Source: Herpomyces periplanetae
Lineage: Eukaryota; Ascomycota; Laboulbeniomycetes; Herpomycetales; Herpomycetaceae
Assembly (NCBI GenBank): GCA_009733715.1
Contig: WMKJ01000165.1
Span: forward strand, 1-21,589
Direction: 5' to 3'
DNA: 21,589 nucleotides
The notes under the pieces are model-generated. The model was not told where the DNA came from. It ran no database searches and was given only the letters and a program-made list of their open reading frames with translations. Both the position numbers and the translations under genes were made by a program. This document shows, in pieces, positions 1-7,581 of the stretch (the stretch's first letter is position 1; each line of letters opens with the position of its first letter).

Positions 1-68
1 GGGGAGAAGGGTGAGTGGAGGAGGAGATTGGATTGGACGGAGAGGGAGGGGAAAGCGAGAGGGAAGGG
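1..68. repeat. 68-bp direct repeat, copy 1
   Basis: The first 68 bases of the window are identical to 4912-4979 (constant offset of 4911) and diverge right after. The sequence is purine-rich. Because the match starts at base 1, the true repeat may extend beyond the left edge. It could be a real duplication or the edge of an assembly repeat. Confidence 0.9.
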
Positions 69-336
69 CGGGAGGGGAAAAGGAAAAAAAAAAGCGAAGC
101 GAGAAAATGGGAAAAAAATTTAGAAGAAACGAATACGCGCACGCGCAACCCCTGGCAAAATGGGGAAGGACGGGAATTTATAGTCGGATGGTGGAAAAGC
201 CGAAGATTAGCCGAGTAAGGTATAAATTTGCCAAGAGAAACGTTAGACGGTGAAGGAAATATTGGGCGCGACGCGAGTGATCTTGTGGGAAAGTTTATCC
301 CGAAACAGGAAATAAATTTATTTTCTGGAGAATAAA
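69..336. other. gene-free stretch upstream of COA3
   Basis: It begins purine-rich (about 69-120) and becomes mixed. Reading frames here start with GTG rather than ATG and give low-complexity Gly/Arg/Lys peptides, so I do not call a gene. It probably holds the promoter and leader of COA3. Confidence 0.6.
221..226 (+). promoter_or_regulatory. possible TATA box of COA3
   Basis: TATAAA lies 111 bases ahead of the COA3 ATG at 337, a usual spacing for a fungal TATA element. This rests on the motif and its position only. Confidence 0.35.
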
Positions 337-745
337 ATGCGATCGCGACTTCCGTTAGTGAAAAATTATTCTACACCTTCCAATCTTGTGCGGAACCGGG
401 CGAGGTCTTCTTTTGTCTTTAAGAACGCTCTTACCGGATCCGCAATATTCCTTACCGTTTGCGGAATCTGTGAGTTTCCTCTTTGAGAGTGTTGCAATTT
501 CCTTTTTCGTTTAGTTTAGCATTTTTCCGGCTTGTGTGGCTTGATAAGTGGAGGGGGAGGGAGAGTTGATGTTAACTTTTATACATTTTATTCGATACGT
601 ATATTAACATTTAATATTAGACGTGTACACGATTCGTTCTGTATCCCAGGATAATTTTGATGATGTTATTTCCCTTAACCAAACCACTGCACGCACCACC
701 ACTTCCGCATCGTCGAACCTTCCCTCGGCCACTCCGCCTCGGTAA
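337..745 (+). CDS. COA3: cytochrome c oxidase assembly factor COA3 (two exons)
   Basis: The exons are 337-469 and 621-745, and the intron 470-620 has a GTGAGT donor, a TATTAAC branch-like site and a TTAG acceptor. The product is 85 residues. Family knowledge: Coa3/CCDC56 proteins are small mitochondrial inner-membrane proteins that bind newly made Cox1 and couple its translation to complex IV assembly. In the sequence, a basic N-terminal arm of about 30 residues is followed by one membrane segment (about 31-49) and then the signature YVYTIRSVSQDNFDDV at 45-60, which matches the family pattern Y-x-Y-T..(S/A)V-x-Q-D-x-F-x-D-V. The intron splits codon 45, the first Tyr of that signature. The tail is Thr/Ser/Pro-rich. 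The ATG at 337 has A at -3; a further upstream exon is possible. The stop TAA (743-745) shares its last base with the NUS1 ATG. The gene is too short and too split to show as a long open frame. Confidence 0.85.
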
Positions 746-1295
746 TGGCGTCTCCTTCAGCCTCCTTCACTGATTCTCGCCAGCTGGCAAAGTTGCACCG
801 CCACTTACCTACTCAGCCTTTTTCTACGTCACTCTATACAGCGGCAGCGGCTGCGGCAGCGGCATCATCGTCATCTTTACCATTAATTAATGCTACAAAT
901 ACATCGGTTAAACCGGATCTTTTGCACGGGCGAGCGTATTTTCTTATTTTTATCCTGGTTAAAACTATATTTGCGATTTATATACACTTTCGGCGACTTC
1001 GGAATACCGTTCTTTACCGCTTTCAATCGTTTATTTACAATCATTCTGCGTTTCACGTTAGTCAAGTTGTTAAATATTTGAATAAAATTCCCCGACATCT
1101 GAGCGTTATCGTTTCGGTTAATACGGTTAACCTTGGTAAATTGATTGAAAATGTCGCAGATTTTACACTGTGGTGTGCTAGTTTGGGGATTCCTAAGCTA
1201 AGTTTTTACGAGCCGCAGGGTATGGGCAAGTTGTTAATTTATGGGAATTTTATGCAAACGTTGGGACACAGCTAACTCAAAAGGACATGTGTGCA

Positions 1296-1330
<35 letters not shown>

Positions 1331-1876
1331 ATAAGCACTCGTACGTACTCACATACACACACTTTACGCATAGGCATTCTAAAACATTGTATATCCAAGG
1401 TTTATACGCTGGCAACGCAGAAACTTCGTCGTTACTATGCTACGCATTCAACGCCTGGGCTGACTGTGGTGGCACGACACGATACGGAAACAACTTCAAC
1501 ATCGATTCTTCGATACTCACCTTCATACTCACAATCCAAATGTCAGGTTGACGTACTCTTACTATCGCGTGAAGATGGTCGTGATGCAATTGTTGAGCTA
1601 ACGCAAACGTTAACACGCTTTGTTCAACACGGGAAACTTGTGCCGGGGGATATCACGATAGATTATGTTGACGCCGAGTTAACGAAGACGGTGATGGATG
1701 AACCTGATTTATTAATATGCTCTAACGATCGCTGGTCACTCGACGGATATCCACCTTGGCAGTTGCGGCTATGCGAAATATTTCATTTACAAGATAATAC
1801 TGCGGGAATTACTTATCCATTATTTTTACAAGCTTTGTATCGTTACTCAGAAGCGGAAATGCGATTTGGTCGCTAA
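745..1876 (+). CDS. NUS1: dehydrodolichyl diphosphate synthase complex subunit NUS1 (NgBR-like)
   Basis: The exons are 745-1219 and 1374-1876, and the intron 1220-1373 has GTATGG and CATAG ends and carries a (GT)14 tract. The product is 325 residues. NUS1 is the non-catalytic partner of the cis-prenyltransferase (Rer2/DHDDS) at the ER that makes the dolichol backbone needed for N-glycosylation and GPI anchors. In the sequence: a Ser/Ala-rich N-terminus with a run of eight Ala (33-40), a hydrophobic segment (64-82), the entry to the UPP-synthase-like fold (IPRHLSVI, about 115-122), the LSFYEPQGILKH stretch across the splice junction, and PPWQLRLCEI near the end. The C-terminus finishes in RFGR, giving the R-x-G motif (322-324) typical of this subunit and important for the hetero-complex. 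The first Met is the only one before the membrane segment, and no AG lies between 679 and 744, so translation should start at 745, overlapping the COA3 stop. Confidence 0.93.
1299..1326 (+). repeat. (GT)14 microsatellite in the NUS1 intron
   Basis: Fourteen uninterrupted GT units lie inside the NUS1 intron, followed by further CA/AC-rich sequence. Length variation between isolates would be expected. In principle the extra GT dinucleotides offer decoy donors. Confidence 0.95.
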
Positions 1877-2060
1877 CAGTTAATGGGTTGTACGCTAGAG
1901 GATATTGTATACTGAGTAAATATAGTAGATATAGTTAATTAAACATTTTATCTTTCGGAGGGATCGTGTAGAAAATTTACCAATTTAGGAAATTTTGGGA
2001 GAATAATAATATACATAGTGTTGTAAGGTGCAGTAGGGATGGGTAGAGTGAAAGGCTGGG

Positions 2061-4757
2061 CTAATCATCTTCCCAAAGGCCTTCTTTAACATGAATGAGC
2101 CATTCTTCCATGCGTTTGTACAAGGCAGTATAATCATTATGAAAGTGAATATTATGATTTGAATCGGGATATAGCATAAGATCAAAATTAAGGACGTCAC
2201 CCGAATGAAGTTTATCCATGAGAGCATAAGTATGTTCAATGTGAACATTATCGTCCGATGAACCATGCATTAATAGAAATCGGGTGTTGGCTTTAAGACG
2301 ATTAACATGAGATATGCTAGCGTCAAGGTAACCGAGGGGATTGTGATTTGGCATGAACATATACCGTTCAGCATAAACGGAATCATAATACTGCCAATCG
2401 GTGACGGGGGCTACGGCTATTCCGTAGTTAAAAGTTTGACCGGCATCTATTTCAAGGGTTTTTAATGTTGAATAACCACCGTAGCTCCAACCCCAGATGA
2501 CCATTTTCTTGGGATCAACGTAACCTTTGCTGGCCCAAAGTTTAGCGGCGGCAATTTGATCGTGGGCTTCCCAGTAGCCTAATTTACCGCGAACCACATT
2601 ACGAAAATGTCTTCCCATGTAACCCGTGCCTCGACCATCAACAGAAACAACGATAAAGCCTAGATTAATAGCGGCGTATTCGTTAAAATCCATTTCAAAG
2701 GTATGACGAACGGTCTGGGAACCAGGACCTTGATATTGAAAGAATAGAACGGGGTATTTTTTCTCGGGATTAAAGTTAACGGGTCGACGTTCAAGGTAGT
2801 TTAACTTTATTCCATCGACGGTAATTTGCCCGTAAGTTTTCTGGGGTAGCTTGTAATTTGCTAACTTTGATGAAAGGCGATGATTTGTCTCGAGAATTTT
2901 TTCGACGTTAACTTCACCTTCATTGTTTATACTGATGACCTTTTGCCATGGTACATTGGGACCTTTGTAGTAAAGTAAGGCGAAGTTACGGTTTGCGGAA
3001 AAGGATATATCATAAAAACCGGGGGATGAGGTGTTAGTGATGGGGACAATGGGGGAATTATTATTGGATAATGTGGTACGATAAGCGTGACGTTGGGTTG
3101 AGCCGTCTTTTGTCGCAAGGAAGAAGACGATATTTTTTTGGAGATCGACGGTAACCGAATGAGTTTCTACTTCCCATTCACCTTTGGTTAAGAGGATGTA
3201 GTTTGGATTGTCGAGGGGAGTAAAGTAACCAATATGGTTAAAATCATTCCAAACAACCATATCAATGTAGCCATCAGCATTTCGACCTCTTTCTTCATCT
3301 TTAGGGACGAATTTTAACGATGGGCCAGGTTCAACCCAACCACCATCCAAAGTTCCGTAGTTAACATTTCGAACAATTTTGGAGGATTTTGTTAGGGGAT
3401 CAGTAAGTATTACATGATATATGGTACCTTCACGATCGGTTTCTTGACTTAATAATTTATCACCGGCCCATATAACATTGTTAATTATTCGATTATCGGG
3501 GGGAAAGGCACCCTGATGGGGTAGGGTATAGATAGATTGATCTGTTATATTTGCCAGGTACAATTCCACGGAAGGATTTGGGGAGCCTGGAATGGGATAT
3601 TTGACGTTGATGACATCTGGGTAATTCTTGTTGTTGGGGTTAATAGTTTTATCGCTTGGATGGGATAAGAAATAGTTTAAGGGATAAGTGGAAACCTTGG
3701 AATCATTGGTACGTAGAAAGGCGAGGGATTTACCGTTGGGGGACCACCATAATGCAGTGTTGGTAGAGATGACATCTTCTTCGTAGACCCAATCGGGGAT
3801 TCCATTGAGGATATTTGGGTTGTTGTCAAAGGTGAGTTGGAGTACGGAAGAAGAAGAATTGGAGGGGGAAGGTGATAAATTTCTAATGAAGAGATTACCG
3901 TTTCTCACGAAAGCGATGGCATCGGAAGTAGGGGACCAGATGGCGAGTTGAATGGGAGTGGTTGGATGATTAGGGTCCAGAGGTTCGACTTGTTCAGATT
4001 TAACGTTGATTATCCAGTAAAAAGCTTTAAAAGAGTGACGCCAAACACTTTTAACGTCAGACGCTAGTAAGACGTTTTGAGTGTTAGGACTGGGCCAATT
4101 TTTTTCTGCAAAGTAAAACTGGTTATCGTAAACAAAGCCATTTCTTCGCATGAGGACATGGGATATGTTATTCAGGGAGGGACGAATGTTGTGAAGGGAT
4201 AGATAATCTTTGTCACTGCTGGTAGAGGTGACTAGGTAAGTACCATCTTCATGATTCATTCCAGTGCTCCATCGTATATCTTGGTAGGTGGGAGCAAATT
4301 GGCCGGATAGAATATCATCAAGAGAGAGAGAGGAAGGGAAAGAATAGTTTGATTTTTGGGGGGGAGGGGTAAGGTTAGGAGAGTAGAAAGGTTGGGAGGT
4401 GTAGGGGGGTTTTTTATGGATTAGAATGACAATGAGGGCGATTACCCAACCAGTTAGGGATAGGAATATTAGGATGGAAGATTTTGACCAGATTCTACGG
4501 CGGAAGATAGAGGGATGACGGGTACGGCTTGATAATTTTGCTTCTAGATCAGTATCGGTGGAAGGTGAAAGAAATTTGTCTGGAGCGTGACTGTCCAAGA
4601 ATGGACTGTACTCGGGGGAAGTAGGGTGATGGGATGCAAAGGAAGGGTCGGAGTAACGAAGGGAGAGATGGGGACGAGCGTATGAAACGAAATCTTTAGG
4701 GATGAGTGTTTCGTGTAGACCAGGGGTTTGAGTAGGGGAGAGATTGTTGGAGTTCAT
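2061..4757 (-). CDS. type IV dipeptidyl aminopeptidase, STE13/DAP2-like (S9B), paralogue 1
   Basis: A single-exon gene of 898 residues. Family S9B enzymes cut X-Pro or X-Ala dipeptides from N-termini; in yeast Ste13 acts in the Golgi and Dap2 in the vacuole. The protein is laid out as a type II membrane protein: a cytosolic tail of about 92 residues, a membrane segment (94-114), a beta-propeller with the double-Glu motif DWVYEEDV (Glu326, Glu327) that holds the substrate amino terminus, and a C-terminal alpha/beta hydrolase. The catalytic triad can be read as Ser758 (GWSYGG), Asp835 (SSDDNVH) and His868 (DSNHNIHF), so the enzyme should be active. The start is the first ATG in a frame that runs unbroken. 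Several N-x-S/T sites lie in the lumenal part. It faces NUS1 tail to tail (184 bases between stops) and starts against the repeat-rich region shared with RPC37. Whether it is the Golgi or the vacuolar form cannot be told. Confidence 0.95.
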   Translation of the reverse strand: MNSNNLSPTQTPGLHETLIPKDFVSYARPHLSLRYSDPSFASHHPTSPEYSPFLDSHAPDKFLSPSTDTDLEAKLSSRTRHPSIFRRRIWSKSSILIFLSLTGWVIALIVILIHKKPPYTSQPFYSPNLTPPPQKSNYSFPSSLSLDDILSGQFAPTYQDIRWSTGMNHEDGTYLVTSTSSDKDYLSLHNIRPSLNNISHVLMRRNGFVYDNQFYFAEKNWPSPNTQNVLLASDVKSVWRHSFKAFYWIINVKSEQVEPLDPNHPTTPIQLAIWSPTSDAIAFVRNGNLFIRNLSPSPSNSSSSVLQLTFDNNPNILNGIPDWVYEEDVISTNTALWWSPNGKSLAFLRTNDSKVSTYPLNYFLSHPSDKTINPNNKNYPDVINVKYPIPGSPNPSVELYLANITDQSIYTLPHQGAFPPDNRIINNVIWAGDKLLSQETDREGTIYHVILTDPLTKSSKIVRNVNYGTLDGGWVEPGPSLKFVPKDEERGRNADGYIDMVVWNDFNHIGYFTPLDNPNYILLTKGEWEVETHSVTVDLQKNIVFFLATKDGSTQRHAYRTTLSNNNSPIVPITNTSSPGFYDISFSANRNFALLYYKGPNVPWQKVISINNEGEVNVEKILETNHRLSSKLANYKLPQKTYGQITVDGIKLNYLERRPVNFNPEKKYPVLFFQYQGPGSQTVRHTFEMDFNEYAAINLGFIVVSVDGRGTGYMGRHFRNVVRGKLGYWEAHDQIAAAKLWASKGYVDPKKMVIWGWSYGGYSTLKTLEIDAGQTFNYGIAVAPVTDWQYYDSVYAERYMFMPNHNPLGYLDASISHVNRLKANTRFLLMHGSSDDNVHIEHTYALMDKLHSGDVLNFDLMLYPDSNHNIHFHNDYTALYKRMEEWLIHVKEGLWEDD

Positions 4758-5575
4758 GATGGGAGAAGAGATAAGAGTAGAGGAAGGGGGGAGAGGAAGA
4801 AAGGTTGGAGGAAGGATGAAGATAATGATTTGGTAAGGGGGAGAGTTGTTGATAATTTCACGATTGGTATGATACCGCTAGGAGGAAGAAGGAGGAGGAG
4901 GACAGATGGAGGGGGAGAAGGGTGAGTGGAGGAGGAGATTGGATTGGACGGAGAGGGAGGGGAAAGCGAGAGGGAAGGGAAAAGGGAATGGGAGAATGGG
5001 AGAATGGGTGATAAATTAAGAGTAATTGGAGTAATAAAAGTAGATGAATAGTTGTGTGGAACGGAAAGAAATGTCAAGAATGTAGAGGGGAGGGAGTGGA
5101 GGGAAGGGATGAGAAGAAGAGTTAGGGGGAAGAGGGAGTAATTGGGGAAGAGGTTGAAGGTTGACTGAATTGGGGGAAGGGAAGGGGAAGTATAAATGAG
5201 AATGGAGCCGAGGGATAAGGGGTTTAAAGAGAGAAATTAAGAGGGATGAAGATTTGGCGGAGGTTAAGTGAGATGGTAGATAAATTTTGGGAGATAGGAG
5301 GAAGATGTATAGTGCAAAAACAGGTAAGTGTATAGGATGAAGAGCGCAAGACTGCCGGACGAGTAAGAACATGGGGGGAGTCGGGCAAGGATGTAAGAAA
5401 GTAAGAATATTGTAGTGGTGGGAAGAGTTTTTGGAGAAAACCTGAAGGTAGAAGATGAAGATAAAATGGTAAGGGTAAGTGGGGAGATGGAGGTTGTGGG
5501 TTTAAAGTAGTTGGTGACGAATGAGGATGAAGGGGATGAGGTGGTGGAGGGGAGAGGCCAGTTTTAGCGGGATGG
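4758..5575. other. polypurine intergenic stretch
   Basis: The plus strand is almost all G and A for about 800 bases; for example 5076-5164 holds no C at all. It lies directly upstream of the minus-strand aminopeptidase start, so that promoter's coding strand is a long polypyrimidine tract. Minus-strand frames here encode only Ser/Pro/Leu-rich peptides that follow from the base bias. Runs of G could fold into quadruplexes or triplex DNA. Confidence 0.75.
4912..4979. repeat. 68-bp direct repeat, copy 2
   Basis: Identical to 1-68 in the same orientation. It lies 155 bases upstream of the start of dipeptidyl aminopeptidase 1, inside the polypurine stretch. Confidence 0.9.
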
Positions 5576-5808
5576 ACTAGACAAGCACGCGCATACAGAG
5601 GGAATAGGCACTGAGAAGCGCAAGATTATGCGAGTGGGTTGCGGTAGAGATATTGTTGAAACAAGTCCCCATTACCCCGAGATAGACAAAAGCAGCTGGA
5701 GTGCGTGGGGAACTTGGGTCTTGGGTTGTACAGGATATTGGATGCTGACGGCAGAACGCACAGGAGAGGGCGCATAGGATGTGTGGGGGTGGGGGAGGAG
5801 GTGGAGGG
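5576..5808. other. intergenic DNA before the repeat block
   Basis: Mixed composition between the polypurine stretch and the hexamer repeats. Short minus-strand frames exist but have no recognisable domain. It may contribute to the RPC37 promoter or leader. Confidence 0.4.
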
Positions 5809-6088
5809 GGTGATGGAGATGGAGATGGAGATGGAGATGGAGATGGAGATGGAGATGGAGATGGAGATGGTGATGGAGATGGTGATGGAGATGGTGATGG
5901 AGATGGAGATGGTGATGGTGATGGTGATGGTGATGGTGATGGTGATGGTAGCGGTGGTGGTGATGGTGATGGTGATGGTAGCGGTGGTGGCAGCAGTGGT
6001 GGTGGCGGTGCTGGTGCTGGTGCTGGTGGTGCTGCTGCCGCTGCTGGTGCTGCTGCTACCGCCGCCGCCGCCGCCGCCGCTGCTGGCG
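5809..6088 (+). repeat. GGAGAT/GGTGAT hexamer array grading into GGT/GCT/GCC triplets
   Basis: Nine uninterrupted GGAGAT units (5815-5868) pass into alternating GGTGAT and GGAGAT, then pure GGTGAT, then two copies of a larger GGTGAT-GGTAGC-GGTGGT pattern (about 5935-5990). The array ends in GGTGCT, GCT and a GCC run (about 6000-6080). All frames are open across it because the units contain no stop in either direction; the resulting Asp-Gly, Glu-Met or Ser-Pro repeats are not taken as proteins. It lies about 180 bases upstream of the RPC37 start. Confidence 0.9.
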
Positions 6089-6268
6089 GCGATGTCCACC
6101 AGAGCACCGGTAATGGAGTCGCCCCCGCCAGGCCCCCGTGGCAATAGTGGCGGTGCTTCTTCGGGATTGGGATTTTTTGCACTTTTCACAAAGCTTTTCC
6201 CTTAAGTCTTCCTCCTTCGCCATTTCTCCAAAAATCCTCTATACCTCACACCTTTTCCATTGTTCATA

Positions 6269-7450
6269 ATGACTTCTCCCTCCTCTTCTGACCTAGACCC
6301 TATCATCGCTGAATACGACGTCTATTTAACAGAAGATTTGTTGGGTTCCGCCCATCACCAAAAAAATCTCTACGTTCTACAATTTCCAAATCTAACGAGA
6401 AATTCCCCCCCTGATGATGACGATTTCAAAAATGATCCAATCTCCTCACAAAAAATAGCTTATCACGCTGTTAACCCTCCCCCCCTATTAATGCCTCTAG
6501 GTATCCGTTTAAAAGCTCAATCTGGGTTCCTTGAACTTGACATTCCCTTGCGTATAAACAATGTTCATTACGACAAAAAATCGGCTATCCGTTGGGGTCT
6601 AGCTTTACGTGACGCTGAATTAGCTGGCCTATCACCCTTTGGTCTAGCTTCGGGTTTACCATCCCGCACTTTTCGTCCTACACCTTCCACCTCGGGTTGC
6701 ACTCACCCTCACCTCCCCTCGGATATTTATTCATCAGAAACCGGGGATCGAAGTCCGGCGGATCGTGAACTCGAAGTTGACCATCTCATGGAAAATTTCG
6801 ATCAAGCCTTAAGTCAGCACAAAGTACTCGATAGAACCACCCTCAGCGGAAAAATCATTGAACCCCATCCCAGCTATCCAATATACATGCTAGGTTGCTT
6901 CCATAACAGTAGGTTTTTTATTATTCTCCCTGCTAATCGACCCCCTCCCCAATCGCTAATCCCCTCCCCAGATCAACTACACCTCTCCAAGATAACGGGT
7001 GTAGTTCAAATGCGCCCCGCCCTACACCATATCGACGCCCTTCATTCTCTCGATGCCTTGTACTATCGTAAACTGCGCGAAACCCCTTCATCTCATAATT
7101 CCCTCCCCTCCAACTCCTCCCACACAACCTCCCCCCCCAACACCGACCGTGCCGCCCCCAAGGCTATTCAACAAGTCGTCAAATCCGCCGATGATGAAGC
7201 CAGTGATATCGCCGCTACAAAATTCCTTCTCCGTCTTTCCCAAGAGGAACCCTGGCAATCGTTTTGTGTAAACACTTCCGTCAGTTGTCCCAATTATACC
7301 CACCATCGTGACTTCGACCTTATCCCTGACAACCTACGCCATCTTCAAGCTACTCCTTCAACTGACCCCTCGTCCTCTTTCGTTACTGCTCCTCGATTCA
7401 TCCCAAATATCAATGAAATTCGTCACCGTTTAATCTGTCCATCATCTTAA
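6269..7450 (+). CDS. RPC37: RNA polymerase III subunit RPC37/RPC5 (POLR3E family)
   Basis: A single-exon gene of 393 residues. RPC37 pairs with RPC53 on Pol III and serves in initiation, termination and reinitiation at tRNA and 5S genes. In the sequence the family's opening motif appears at about 9-35 (DPIIAEYDVYLTEDLL, then LYVLQFPNL), followed by a LELDIPLR segment that matches the Sin-type N-terminal domain, the LHLSKITGVVQMRPALHHID stretch (human: LHLTPLHGILQLRPSF), a low-complexity Ser/Pro linker, and EEPWQSF, equivalent to the conserved EEPW of the family. The start is ATG 6269; an earlier in-frame TTG at 6260 is not a likely eukaryotic start. The protein is longer than yeast Rpc37 and shorter than human POLR3E. 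The coding strand is strikingly C/T-rich. It runs tail to tail with the cystathionine lyase gene, with 131 bases between stops. Confidence 0.88.
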   Translation: MTSPSSSDLDPIIAEYDVYLTEDLLGSAHHQKNLYVLQFPNLTRNSPPDDDDFKNDPISSQKIAYHAVNPPPLLMPLGIRLKAQSGFLELDIPLRINNVHYDKKSAIRWGLALRDAELAGLSPFGLASGLPSRTFRPTPSTSGCTHPHLPSDIYSSETGDRSPADRELEVDHLMENFDQALSQHKVLDRTTLSGKIIEPHPSYPIYMLGCFHNSRFFIILPANRPPPQSLIPSPDQLHLSKITGVVQMRPALHHIDALHSLDALYYRKLRETPSSHNSLPSNSSHTTSPPNTDRAAPKAIQQVVKSADDEASDIAATKFLLRLSQEEPWQSFCVNTSVSCPNYTHHRDFDLIPDNLRHLQATPSTDPSSSFVTAPRFIPNINEIRHRLICPSS

Positions 7451-7581
7451 TACATTAATCAATATTCCACCAAAAACTTTCATAATGTTGAAATGCTTCA
7501 TCCAAACACCAATCCTCCAAAATCCTTCCCCCTACCTTCCCAAACTTTAATTCACATGAATCCCCAATAACACCCTACCAT

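Noticed and set aside
1-253. Gly/Arg/Lys-rich frames at the left edge
   Set aside because: They begin with GTG or follow only from purine-rich DNA, and one copy of the 68-bp repeat covers their start.
5577-6205. Long open frames on both strands across the GGAGAT/GGTGAT array
   Set aside because: They arise because the repeat unit has no stop in any frame. The long minus-strand frames begin with GTG, and the products are pure Ser/Pro, Thr/Ile, Glu/Met or Asp/Gly runs.
6260-6268. Start of RPC37 at the TTG codon 6260
   Set aside because: TTG is not a normal start in a fungal nuclear gene, and ATG 6269 follows three codons later just before the conserved region.
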